From the NCBI GenBank assembly GCA_947442065.1, contig CANEUY010000005.1, forward strand, positions 1-39,329: 39,329 nucleotides of DNA, given 5' to 3'. The stretch comes from Verrucomicrobia subdivision 6 bacterium. Lineage in GTDB: Bacteria > Verrucomicrobiota > Verrucomicrobiia > Methylacidiphilales > Verrucolacustridaceae. Position numbers and translations under genes: made by a program. This document shows, piece by piece, positions 30,007-38,783 of this stretch (position 1 is the first letter of the stretch; each line of letters opens with the position of its first letter). The notes beneath the pieces are model-generated. The model was not told the DNA's origin. It saw nothing but the letters and a program-made list of their open reading frames with translations, and searched no databases.

Positions 30007-30857
30007 GCCGTTCGCCCCAGCTTATCGCCTCCGACCTCGCTCCCGGGGATCAGCGATCCGCCGGAGCCGATCTGGGAGGGATTGTCTTTCATCTTGTCGA
30101 ATCCGCCCAGGATCCTTTTTTCGAGATCGGCTTCCAACGTCTCACCGAACTGTTCGGGCCACGCGGAGAGATGGAAAGCCGCGCCGTTCTCGAACACCGC
30201 TTCGGCTGGAACCGCGCGGAACCGGTGCCCGGTCAGCCCCTCTTCCACTACGCCATGATCCTCGCCCTCGACCCCCAGAACCATGCCGCTGCCGTCCGCG
30301 ATTACACCGCGATCGTCCATGCCCCACCCGAGCCAGCCGCCGCCACTGTTCACCTTTCGCATCTTTGGATCCATCCCGAGTATCGGCGCACCGGCCTGGC
30401 CGGTTGGATGCGCGCTTTCCCCGTCGAAACCGCCCGGACATTGCTCGCCCGCGCCCGCCACGCCATCCACGCCCCGATCACCCTCGTCGGAGAAATGGAA
30501 TTCCCGGACGGCCAAGACGAGGCCCGCAACATTCGCCTCCTTGCGTATGAAAAAGCGGGTTATCGCAAGGTCGACCCGAAGGTCATGCCCTACCTCCAGC
30601 CCGATTTTCGCGACCCGGCCGTGATCGATGCCTCGGGCGGACCCCAGCCGATCCCCATGACGCCCATCATCCGTCGCGTTGGCCATGAAAACGAAACCAC
30701 GGCCCCGGCATCGGAAATCCGGACTCTCATCCGCGACCTTTATGCGATGTATGCCGACACCTTCCGCTCTTCGGACATGGACCCTGTTTTGAAACAGTGG
30801 CGCGCCTACCCCACCGGCTCCACCCTCATCCCCCTGCTTTCTCCGACCCAACCATGA
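30003..30857 (+). CDS. GNAT-like N-acetyltransferase
   Basis: HLSHLWIHPEYRRTGLAGWMRAFPVETAR resembles GNAT motif A; TTG start overlapping the ald stop (TTGA). Confidence 0.65.
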   Translation: MSRSPQLIASDLAPGDQRSAGADLGGIVFHLVESAQDPFFEIGFQRLTELFGPRGEMESRAVLEHRFGWNRAEPVPGQPLFHYAMILALDPQNHAAAVRDYTAIVHAPPEPAAATVHLSHLWIHPEYRRTGLAGWMRAFPVETARTLLARARHAIHAPITLVGEMEFPDGQDEARNIRLLAYEKAGYRKVDPKVMPYLQPDFRDPAVIDASGGPQPIPMTPIIRRVGHENETTAPASEIRTLIRDLYAMYADTFRSSDMDPVLKQWRAYPTGSTLIPLLSPTQP

Positions 30858-31777
30858 TCGAAGCCTTTCATCATCCCGCCTCCGCCGCCCCGCTGGGCGA
30901 ACACACGATGCCGATCGAGAAATTTCAACTCGTGGCCGACCGAGTCGCTCAAATGCCGGGAATCCGGGTGATCGATCCATCTCCGGTAACCCGGGAGGAT
31001 CTTCTCAGGGTTCACACCGAGAATTATATTCAGGCCATCGAGACAGGTAAACCCAAGGCCCTGGCCGAATCCCAGAAATTTCCATGGAGCCCTGAACTTT
31101 ATTCGTCCGTTCTTTTAACCAACGGCGCGGTTCTGGCCGCCGCCCGCTCGGCTCTCGCCCACGGAATTTCTGCCGCCATCGCCAGCGGCTTTCATCACTC
31201 CTGTGCCGATCACGGGGAAGGCTTTTGCACCTTCAACGGTTTGGTGGTCGCCCTCGAAAATCTTCGTCAGAACGGCTCGATCCGCACAGCCGCTGTCCTC
31301 GATCTTGACCTGCATTACGGCAACGGCACCGCTTCCCTTCTCCACGGTCGACCTTGGGCGCGGGCGCTCTCCATCTACGGCAACGACTACTGGAACAACA
31401 TCTGCTACCGCGACGTCTCTCAGCGACATCATCACGACGGCCCGAACCATTTTTCCGTCGAACTCCCTGCCCAGACCGACGGCCCCCAGCTTCTGGAAAT
31501 CCTGCAACAGAATCTCCCACGCCTTCTGGGCCCCACCCCGCCCGATCTTCTCCTATATCAGGCCGGGGCCGACCCCCTCCGCGACGACCCCTACTCCCCG
31601 CTCGACCTCGGCGCCCCCGACCTTGAGGCCCGGGATCGTCTGGTGTTTGAATTCGCCCGACGTCACAGCATCCCGGTGGCCTGGACCCTCGCCGGGGGCT
31701 ACACTCGCCCTGTGGAAAAAGTTGTGAATGTCCATCTCGGCACCTTCCGGGCCGCTCTCGCTGCTCATGGCCGCTGA
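30854..31777 (+). CDS. Histone deacetylase / acetylpolyamine amidohydrolase superfamily deacetylase
   Basis: GFHHSCADHGEGFCTFNGLVVA, AAVLDLDLHYGNGTASLL, YQAGADPLRDDPYSPLDL, LAGGYT; ATGA overlap with the upstream gene. Confidence 0.92.
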   Translation: MIEAFHHPASAAPLGEHTMPIEKFQLVADRVAQMPGIRVIDPSPVTREDLLRVHTENYIQAIETGKPKALAESQKFPWSPELYSSVLLTNGAVLAAARSALAHGISAAIASGFHHSCADHGEGFCTFNGLVVALENLRQNGSIRTAAVLDLDLHYGNGTASLLHGRPWARALSIYGNDYWNNICYRDVSQRHHHDGPNHFSVELPAQTDGPQLLEILQQNLPRLLGPTPPDLLLYQAGADPLRDDPYSPLDLGAPDLEARDRLVFEFARRHSIPVAWTLAGGYTRPVEKVVNVHLGTFRAALAAHGR

Positions 31778-33179
31778 TCCCTCATCTTGGCGCAATGCCA
31801 ATCCAGGAGATCTTTCCGATCTTCTTCCGGAAATCGTCGCTTCCGCCGGAGAACCCATCCTTGCCGCCGCTTCCGCCGCTTCCGCCGGCTGGGCCGAAAC
31901 CCCGCTTACAGAAAGAATCGAACTTCTCCGCTCAGCCCAAAAAATCCTCCATGCCCATCAGGAGGAGCTAGCCCGGGGAATTTGCCGTGAAATCGGAAAG
32001 CCGATCGTCGAAGCCCGGGGCGAAGCGGGTGCCCTTGTGGCCAAAATCGATTTCGCGATCGGGGATGCCGAACAATTTCTTGCCGGGGAGGTTCCCAACG
32101 ATACCCCCCAACCCAGCCAGATCCGCCTTCGCCCCCGCGGACCCGCCCTCATTATCGGACCTTTTAATTTTCCACTCCATCTGAGCCACGGACCGGCGAC
32201 CGCCCACCTCTTGGCCGGAAACCCCGTGATTCTCAAACCCTCCCCTTTGGCCGCCCAGGTTTGCGCCCGCTACGGCCAACTGCTGGCACCCCTTTTCCCT
32301 CCGGGAGTTTTCCAGGTTGCCCAAGGGGGCGGCACTCTCGCCCGCTCCCTCGCCTTCGACCGTCGGGTCCGCTCCGTGGTTTTCACTGGTTCGGTCCCCG
32401 CCGGCCGGAGCCTTCTTTCGGAACTCTCCACCCTCGACCCCTCCAAAGACGTGGCCCTCGAACTCGGAGGTAAAAACGCCGCCATTGTTCTGGGGGAGGC
32501 CGACCTTACCCGAGCCGTGAACTCCGTGGCCGAGGCCGCCTGTCTCACGGCAGGCCAACGTTGCAATGCCACCGCCCGTGTCCTGGTCGAAACTTCCGTT
32601 CTTCCGAACTTTTTAAAAAATCTCGTTCCGGCTTTTTCCCCCTATCAACCCGGCTGGCCGGCCGACGATTCCACCAAACTCGGTCCCTTGACCACCGCCG
32701 CCTCAGTGGAGCGATTTCGTTCCGCCCTGACACCCGTTTCGGGCGCCAAGTTTGTTCTTCCCGGAAAAGTTCTGGAAAAAGTCGGCACGCGGAAAGGGCA
32801 CTATGTCGAACCCTGCGTCCGCGCCTGGCAGGATGCCGACACATATCTGGCCCATCCCTCCGCCCAACAGGAGTTTTTTGCTCCCGTGGTGGAAATCATT
32901 CCCGTCACCGGGATGGAAGCAGCGATTGCCGCCCATAATGCCGTTCCGTTCGGCCTGACGGCTTCCATCTTCACCACCTCCCGAAAAAACTTCGAGCATC
33001 TCGCCAACCACCTGAATGCCTCGAACATTTACGCCAACCTTCCCACCACCTTTTCCCCCTCAGCCCTTCCCTTCGGCGGGTGGGGGGATTCCGGCAACCA
33101 TCATCCGGGTGGCCGACACTTCATCCGCTTCGCGACCGACGAACAGGTCCTTCAGGAAGCCCGCGACACTCTGTCCTGA
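31767..33179 (+). CDS. NAD(P)-dependent aldehyde dehydrogenase (AstD/semialdehyde-dehydrogenase-like)
   Basis: IIGPFNFPLHLSHGPATAHLLAGNPVILKPSP, VVFTGSVPAGRSLL, VALELGGKNAAIV, TAGQRCNATARVLV; overlaps the upstream gene by 11 nt. Confidence 0.94.
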   Translation: MAADPSSWRNANPGDLSDLLPEIVASAGEPILAAASAASAGWAETPLTERIELLRSAQKILHAHQEELARGICREIGKPIVEARGEAGALVAKIDFAIGDAEQFLAGEVPNDTPQPSQIRLRPRGPALIIGPFNFPLHLSHGPATAHLLAGNPVILKPSPLAAQVCARYGQLLAPLFPPGVFQVAQGGGTLARSLAFDRRVRSVVFTGSVPAGRSLLSELSTLDPSKDVALELGGKNAAIVLGEADLTRAVNSVAEAACLTAGQRCNATARVLVETSVLPNFLKNLVPAFSPYQPGWPADDSTKLGPLTTAASVERFRSALTPVSGAKFVLPGKVLEKVGTRKGHYVEPCVRAWQDADTYLAHPSAQQEFFAPVVEIIPVTGMEAAIAAHNAVPFGLTASIFTTSRKNFEHLANHLNASNIYANLPTTFSPSALPFGGWGDSGNHHPGGRHFIRFATDEQVLQEARDTLS

Positions 33180-33230
33180 ACTCCGCATCTTCCTTGCACC
33201 CATCTTTCCGTTGATCTGAAATCAGGACTG

Positions 33231-34070
33231 ATGACCGATTCTCCCCCGGTGAACCGGGAACACTTTTTCCGTCTTCCGGATGGCCCCCGACTCGTCCGTT
33301 GGTTCTGCGGCTCCTGGACCACCCTTGTCTTTGGTTTCCTTTACCTCCCCATCATTCTTCTCGTCCTCTTCTCGTTCAATGAATCAAAAAGCGGCTTTGC
33401 GTGGGAAGGCTTCACAACCAAGTGGTACGGGGAACTCTTCCAAAACCGGGTGCTCCTCCACGCTTTTGGGAACAGCCTGCTGATCGGTCTCGTTTCGACC
33501 ATTCTCGCCACGGTTCTGGGCACACTCGGCGCCTGGATGCTCTATCGTTACCGCTTTCCTGTTCACCGCCTGATGGAGGCTTTCATCTTTGTTCCCATGA
33601 TCATGCCGGAAATTCTCATGGGCGTGAGTTTGCTGGTTCTTTTCGTGATTCTTTCCCTTCCGCTCAGTTATTTGACGGTGATCATCGCCCATGTCACCTT
33701 CACGTTTCCTTTCGTCCTGGTCGGCATGCAGGCCCGTCTGCAGGGGATGGACCCCTCGCTCGAAGAGGCCGCGATGGATCTTGGGGCAACTCCCCGTCAG
33801 GCTTTTTTCAGGGTCATTTTTCCTTATCTGATGCCCGCCATCGCTTCCGGAGCCCTTCTTGCCTTCTCCCTTTCTCTCGACGACTACATCGTGACCGTGT
33901 TTGTCACCGGGGCGGAATCGCAAACCCTCCCGCTCAAGGTCTTCGGCATGGTCCGGGTCGGTCTGAATCCCCAACTGAATGCCTTGTCTGCCCTCGGAAT
34001 CGTCCTCACCATGATCCTCGTCTTCGGAAGTGAAAGCTTGAAACCATCCAACTCGGGACAAAAACCATGA
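33231..34070 (+). CDS. potC: Spermidine/putrescine-type ABC transporter permease (PotC-like)
   Basis: Multi-TM with EAA loop LEEAAMDLGATPRQAFFRVIFPYLMPAIASGALLAFSLSLDDYIVTVFV. Confidence 0.9.
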   Translation: MTDSPPVNREHFFRLPDGPRLVRWFCGSWTTLVFGFLYLPIILLVLFSFNESKSGFAWEGFTTKWYGELFQNRVLLHAFGNSLLIGLVSTILATVLGTLGAWMLYRYRFPVHRLMEAFIFVPMIMPEILMGVSLLVLFVILSLPLSYLTVIIAHVTFTFPFVLVGMQARLQGMDPSLEEAAMDLGATPRQAFFRVIFPYLMPAIASGALLAFSLSLDDYIVTVFVTGAESQTLPLKVFGMVRVGLNPQLNALSALGIVLTMILVFGSESLKPSNSGQKP

Positions 34071-35143
34071 AAACCATCCGCAACCTCATCCTCACCCTCC
34101 TCCCAATCGCCCTTGCCGCCTGCGGGGGTGGTTCGCAACCCGGGCCTTCGGCCTCCACTCCATCCTCCTCGGAAGAAAAAAAGCTGAATCTCTTCTGCTG
34201 GTCGGAGTACATCCCCCAGAACGTCATCGATGGATTCACTAAAGAGACCGGAATTAAGGTGGCGGTGGAAAATTATTCCTCCAACGAGGAAATGCTCAGC
34301 AAGCTGCTCGCCGGCGGAGGAAAATATGACCTCATCCAACCGAGCGAATATACCATCCAGGCGCTGATCAAAGCCGATCAGCTACGCCTTCTGGACCAAA
34401 ATGCCTTGTCGAATTTCGTCCATATTGCGCCCGAGTTTCGCGACATGGCCTATGATCTTGGAAACAAGTTTTCTGTCCCCTACATGGCGGGTTTCGTCGG
34501 AATCTGCATCAACACGGACAAGGTGAAAACCCCTGTGAAGGGATTTGTGGATGTCTTCACCCCGGCCCACAAAGGTCGCATCGTCGTGCTCGATGACGCC
34601 CGGGAAATCGTCAGTTGGGCCCTCGAGATGGAAAAGCTTGGCCTGAATTCCGTGAATGCGGAGAATTTGAAAAAAATCGAGCCTCTCCTGAAAAAATGGC
34701 TCCCCCTCGTAAAGGTGTATGATTCCGACAGCCCCAAGACATCCCTCAAAAACGGGGATGTGGACCTCGGCGTGGTTTGGAGCGGGGAAGCGGCCCTGCT
34801 TTACCAGGAAAACAAAAAGTTTGCCTTCGTTCTGCCCAGCGAAGGATCCCATCTTTTTGTCGACAACCTCGCCATCCCAAAAACATCCACCCACCCGCAG
34901 AATGCCCACCTTTTCATCAACTACATTCTCCGTCCGGAAGTTAGCAAACTGATTTCGGATGCTTTCCCCTACTACAATCCCAACCTCGCCGCCCGCAAAC
35001 TCCTCAGCCCGGAACAACTCGCCAACCCGGCAAGCTATCCCCCGGCGGAAGACATTACGCGGATGGAGACCTTTACCGATCTGGGCAAGGAAAGTGCTTC
35101 GGTCGACGAACTCGTCACCCAGATCAAGGCCGGCGGAAAATAA
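34067..35143 (+). CDS. potD: Spermidine/putrescine-type ABC transporter substrate-binding lipoprotein (PotD-like)
   Basis: Lipobox-like LPIALAACGGG; KLNLFCWSEYIPQNVIDGFTKETGIKVAVENYSSNEEMLSKLL. Confidence 0.92.
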   Translation: MKTIRNLILTLLPIALAACGGGSQPGPSASTPSSSEEKKLNLFCWSEYIPQNVIDGFTKETGIKVAVENYSSNEEMLSKLLAGGGKYDLIQPSEYTIQALIKADQLRLLDQNALSNFVHIAPEFRDMAYDLGNKFSVPYMAGFVGICINTDKVKTPVKGFVDVFTPAHKGRIVVLDDAREIVSWALEMEKLGLNSVNAENLKKIEPLLKKWLPLVKVYDSDSPKTSLKNGDVDLGVVWSGEAALLYQENKKFAFVLPSEGSHLFVDNLAIPKTSTHPQNAHLFINYILRPEVSKLISDAFPYYNPNLAARKLLSPEQLANPASYPPAEDITRMETFTDLGKESASVDELVTQIKAGGK

Positions 35144-35149
35144 ACGGCC

Positions 35150-36043
35150 TTGGCCGATGCAACTTGGCTTGATCGGGGAGGAACCCATGCGGGTTCCCGC
35201 CGGGCGGGTTGGCCGGCCTGGCTTCTGCTGGCGCCGCTTCTCGTCTGGCTTGGGCTTTTCGTCCTTCTGCCGACGATTCTCCTCGTTGTCACCAGTTTCA
35301 GCCACCGGGATGAATTGGGCCGAGTCGTCTATAGTTTCACAACGGAAAATTACCTCCGCTGTTTCGATCCCACCTGGCTGTCCATTTTTTGGAACTCCAT
35401 CCTCTACGCCCTGGCAGCCACCGTAATCTGTGTGATCGTCGGTTACCCCGCAGCCTACACCATCGGCCGCGCCGGCCCGAAAAGCCGCCGGATTCTTCTG
35501 ACTCTTGTGATGATTCCGTTTTGGACCAGTTTTCTCATCCGCACCTACGCGTGGATTTCCATTCTCAGCCAGGAAGGCCTCGCCAATAGCCTCCTCCTTT
35601 CCGCCCACATCATCCCGGGACCTCTCTCCATGATGTACACCCCCTTCTCGATTGTTCTCGGTCTGGTCTACAACTATCTCCCCTTCATGATTCTGCCCAT
35701 CTACACCAGCGTGGAGAAATTGGACAATTCCCTGGTCGAAGCCGCTTACGATCTCGGTGCCGGCCCGTTGCGCGCTTTTTCCCGCGTGATTATTCCACTC
35801 ACCCAACCGGGGATCGCCGCCGGGGCCCTCCTCGTCTTTGTCCCCGCCATCGCCATGTACGCGATCACCACACTGATGGGAGGCGGCTCCAACCCCACCA
35901 TCGGTGAAGTCATCCAAAACCAGTTCACCCGCGCCCGCAATCAACCCTTCGGAGCCGCCCTCGGTGTCCTTCTCATGCTCCTCTTTCTTGTCTGTTTCCT
36001 CGTCTTGGGTCGCAAAAAGAATTCCTCCGCCCCCTCCGCCTAG
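35150..36043 (+). CDS. potB: Spermidine/putrescine-type ABC transporter permease (PotB-like)
   Basis: LLLAPLLVWLGLFVLLPTILLVVTSF; EAA loop LVEAAYDLGAGPLRAFSRVIIPLTQPGIAAGALLVFVPAIAMY; TTG start. Confidence 0.9.
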   Translation: MADATWLDRGGTHAGSRRAGWPAWLLLAPLLVWLGLFVLLPTILLVVTSFSHRDELGRVVYSFTTENYLRCFDPTWLSIFWNSILYALAATVICVIVGYPAAYTIGRAGPKSRRILLTLVMIPFWTSFLIRTYAWISILSQEGLANSLLLSAHIIPGPLSMMYTPFSIVLGLVYNYLPFMILPIYTSVEKLDNSLVEAAYDLGAGPLRAFSRVIIPLTQPGIAAGALLVFVPAIAMYAITTLMGGGSNPTIGEVIQNQFTRARNQPFGAALGVLLMLLFLVCFLVLGRKKNSSAPSA

Positions 36044-36093
36044 GGCGGTGCCCCCCCTTGCCAGAGTCAGGTCCTACGCCTACCTTAATTATC

Positions 36094-36127
36094 AGGTGAC
36101 CCCTTGGCGCTAGCAAGGGTTCCACCT
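36094..36127 (+). promoter_or_regulatory. Imperfect hairpin in the leader of the saccharopine-dehydrogenase-family gene
   Basis: AGGTG-AC-CCCTTG-GCGCTAG-CAAGGG-TTC-CACCT; followed by AGGAGG at 36150-36155. Confidence 0.45.
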
Positions 36128-36163
36128 AAGACTTAAAAAATTAACAATCAGGAGGTTATGACC

Positions 36164-37420
36164 ATGAAAAACGCCCTTATTTTGGGAACTGGCGGGGTGG
36201 GTTCGGTCATTGGTCAACGCCTCCACACGTATGATTGTTACGGCGACATCTACCTAGGCGATGTCGAAACCCAGTTCGCCGAAATCCTCCACTCCAAGAC
36301 GGACAACAGCCGCTTCAAAGTTGTCAAACTGGACGCCAATGATCCGGTCGCCCTGGCCGCCTTTATCAAGGAGAAGAAAATTTTCGTCACGGTCAACGCA
36401 TGCCCCAGTTTCGTCAACCCGTCCGTACTGACCGCTTGTGCCGAGGCCGGCTCAAATTATGTCGACATGGCCTCCGACTGTTACGTCCCCCCGGGCGTCA
36501 AAAAATACGGCAAAAGCTCGTTCGAGGCCGAAATTGAAAAATACAACGATGATTTCGTGAAAAACGACACCATCGCCGTGCTTTCGATGGGCATGGATCC
36601 CGGCGCCGTAAACATCTTCGCCCGCTGGGCCGTCGATCGTCTCGACATCGCCACCTCCATCCGCGTTCTCGATGCCGACAATGCGGAAGTCAAAGGATAC
36701 CGCTTCGCGGTTCTCTTCAGTCCGGAAACCCTCTTCGAGGAACTCGGCGCCGTTCCGTATTATGTGAAGGATGGCCGCATTGTTTCAGGCAAACCCCTCG
36801 AAACGGAAGTCGAAGTCCTCCGGTTCCCCGACCCCATCGGCTTCATGAAAACCTACGCCGTCGCGCACGAGGAAGGCGTCAGCCTTGGCATCTACCCCCC
36901 GTTCGTCGCCAAGGGAGTGAACTACTCGGTCTTCAAATACACCCTTTCCGATAAGGTCGTGAACATCGCCAAGTCCCTCTCCCTCCTCGATCTCGACAAC
37001 TGGCGGAAAATGAAAGTCGACGGGGTGGAGGTCTCGCCCGTCCGCGTTGCGACTGCCCGCCTCCCCAAACCCGCCCAACTCGGCTCAACCGTCGACGGCT
37101 ACTCCTGCGTCGGCACGGAAGTCCGCGGGATGAAGGACGGAATTCGAACCGAATATTTTGTCTACACGATGGACGATCACCGGGAGACCTATCTTCGCTA
37201 CGGCTACTCCCTCACCGTGGTCCAAACCGGTCTCCCCCCCGCCCTGATCTGCCGCCTGATGGCGGAAGGCCGGATCAAGGAGCGTGGCGTAATGATGCCG
37301 GAAGCCCTCGATCCCGAAATCATCATGCGGGAACTTCCTGACGAGGGGATCCCGATCTATGTCGAACAACGCCGGGTGGAACCCCCCTCCCGCTTTCCCC
37401 TGCCCAAAAATAAAAAATAA
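36164..37420 (+). CDS. Saccharopine dehydrogenase family oxidoreductase (carboxynorspermidine/saccharopine-type)
   Basis: ALILGTGGVGSVIGQRL Rossmann; VNACPSFVNPSVLTACAEAGSNYVDMA; SMGMDPGAVNIFARWAV; GTEVRGMKDGIRTEYFVY; start at the second ATG (36164), 8 nt after AGGAGG; ORF track starts at 36158. Confidence 0.88.
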   Translation: MKNALILGTGGVGSVIGQRLHTYDCYGDIYLGDVETQFAEILHSKTDNSRFKVVKLDANDPVALAAFIKEKKIFVTVNACPSFVNPSVLTACAEAGSNYVDMASDCYVPPGVKKYGKSSFEAEIEKYNDDFVKNDTIAVLSMGMDPGAVNIFARWAVDRLDIATSIRVLDADNAEVKGYRFAVLFSPETLFEELGAVPYYVKDGRIVSGKPLETEVEVLRFPDPIGFMKTYAVAHEEGVSLGIYPPFVAKGVNYSVFKYTLSDKVVNIAKSLSLLDLDNWRKMKVDGVEVSPVRVATARLPKPAQLGSTVDGYSCVGTEVRGMKDGIRTEYFVYTMDDHRETYLRYGYSLTVVQTGLPPALICRLMAEGRIKERGVMMPEALDPEIIMRELPDEGIPIYVEQRRVEPPSRFPLPKNKK

Positions 37421-37422
37421 AA

Positions 37423-37444
37423 GATCGGCGGCTTTCGCCCGATC
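37423..37444 (+). terminator. Candidate intrinsic terminator, weak U-tract
   Basis: GATCGGCG-GCTTT-CGCCCGATC with one bulge, 2 nt after the stop; downstream only modestly T-rich. Confidence 0.4.
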
Positions 37445-37490
37445 CGAATCTTAATCTTCATCTTCCCCGCAAAGCCGTTAGGATAACGGA

Positions 37491-38648
37491 ATGTCCGCCG
37501 AAACCCTTCTCTCCGGTCTCACCCACGTTCATACCCGTGAAGAGTTTGCCAAGAAGATCGCCTCCGGCCGGCCTCTTCGCGTCAAACTCGGCTTCGATCC
37601 TTCCGCCCCCGACCTCCATCTCGGCCACGCCCTCGTTCTCGCAAAAGTCCGTCAATTCCAGGAAGCCGGCCACCTCGCCGTCATCATCGTCGGTGACTAT
37701 ACCGCCCGCGTCGGCGACCCTACCGGCCGCTCCAAAACCCGCCCCGCCCTCGAACCCGAAGTCATCGAACAGAACGCCAAAACCTACACCGACCAGGTTT
37801 TTAAAATCATCGACCCCAAGAAAACCGAAGTCCGCCGCAACGGAGAATGGCTGGCAAAACTGACCTGCGCCGATCTCCTTCGCCTCAACGGCCAGGTCAA
37901 CGTCGCTCGCATGCTCGAACGGGACGACTTTTCCAAACGACACAAGGAAGGTGTGCCCATCAGTTTGGCGGAATTCCAATATCCTGTCCTTCAGGGGTAC
38001 GACTCGGTCGCTGTGAAGTCCGACATCGAACTCGGCGGCAATGACCAACTCTTCAACAACCTTGTCGGCCGCGACCTCCAGCGACAGGCAGGCCAGGAAC
38101 CTCAGGTCGTCCTTGTCACCGCCTTGCTCACCGGTACGGACGGTAAACAAAAGATGAGCAAATCCCTCGGCAACCACATCGGCATCACCGAACCCCCGGG
38201 CGAAATCTTCGGCAAAGTCATGTCGATTCCCGATGAAACCTGCGCCGTTTGGCGGGATCTCCTCGGCTCCTTCCTCGAACTGCCACGCGAAACTCCGGCC
38301 CACCCGATGGAATCCAAAAAAGAGCTGGCGGGTGCCGCGGTCCGGCGCTTCCACGGCGACGGGGCGGCGGTTTCAGCCCGGGCCGATTTCGAGGCCAAGT
38401 TTTCCAAAAAGGATCTCTCTTCCGCCGAAATGGAGTCCTTCCGCCCATCGGCCGCCCAACTTTCCGTGGCCAAGTTGGTTCAGGAGACCAAGGCCATTGC
38501 CAGCAACTCCGAAGCCCGCCGTCTCATTACGCAAGGCGGAGTCAAACTGGATGGAGCCAAGTTGCCGGATCCCCAGGCAGAGGTGACCCTGACATCCGGC
38601 CAAGTCCTTCAAGTCGGTAAAAAGACCTTTTTCCGTATTCAACTTTAA
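37491..38648 (+). CDS. tyrS: Tyrosyl-tRNA synthetase
   Basis: KLGFDPSAPDLHLGHALVL, GDYTARVGDPTGRSKTR, KMSKSLGN, C-terminal S4-like domain. Confidence 0.95.
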   Translation: MSAETLLSGLTHVHTREEFAKKIASGRPLRVKLGFDPSAPDLHLGHALVLAKVRQFQEAGHLAVIIVGDYTARVGDPTGRSKTRPALEPEVIEQNAKTYTDQVFKIIDPKKTEVRRNGEWLAKLTCADLLRLNGQVNVARMLERDDFSKRHKEGVPISLAEFQYPVLQGYDSVAVKSDIELGGNDQLFNNLVGRDLQRQAGQEPQVVLVTALLTGTDGKQKMSKSLGNHIGITEPPGEIFGKVMSIPDETCAVWRDLLGSFLELPRETPAHPMESKKELAGAAVRRFHGDGAAVSARADFEAKFSKKDLSSAEMESFRPSAAQLSVAKLVQETKAIASNSEARRLITQGGVKLDGAKLPDPQAEVTLTSGQVLQVGKKTFFRIQL

Positions 38649-38667
38649 TTCGGGCGCCTCTCTTGCA

Positions 38668-38688
38668 CCGGTTTCCCTCTGGAAACGG
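38668..38688 (+). terminator. Candidate terminator hairpin after tyrS
   Basis: CC-G-GTTTCC-CTCT-GGAAAC-GG followed by CTTCTTATCC. Confidence 0.4.
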
Positions 38689-38783
38689 CTTCTTATCCAA
38701 ATCATCCACCCGATGTTCACATCGTTTCCTTATCAATTGATTCCATCCCTCGACACCCTCCCGCAGGTCTCCATTCCAGATGG

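Noticed and set aside
31866-31892. Microrepeat GCCGCTTCC in the aldehyde dehydrogenase
   Set aside because: It encodes a short Ala/Ser-rich stretch (AAASAASAG) within a normal gene; ordinary low complexity.
33180-33230. TTGCAC-like element and CTGAAATCAG partial palindrome before potC as a sigma-54 or operator site
   Set aside because: It does not fit the sigma-54 -24/-12 (GG-N10-GC) pattern, and the inverted repeat is too short to support.
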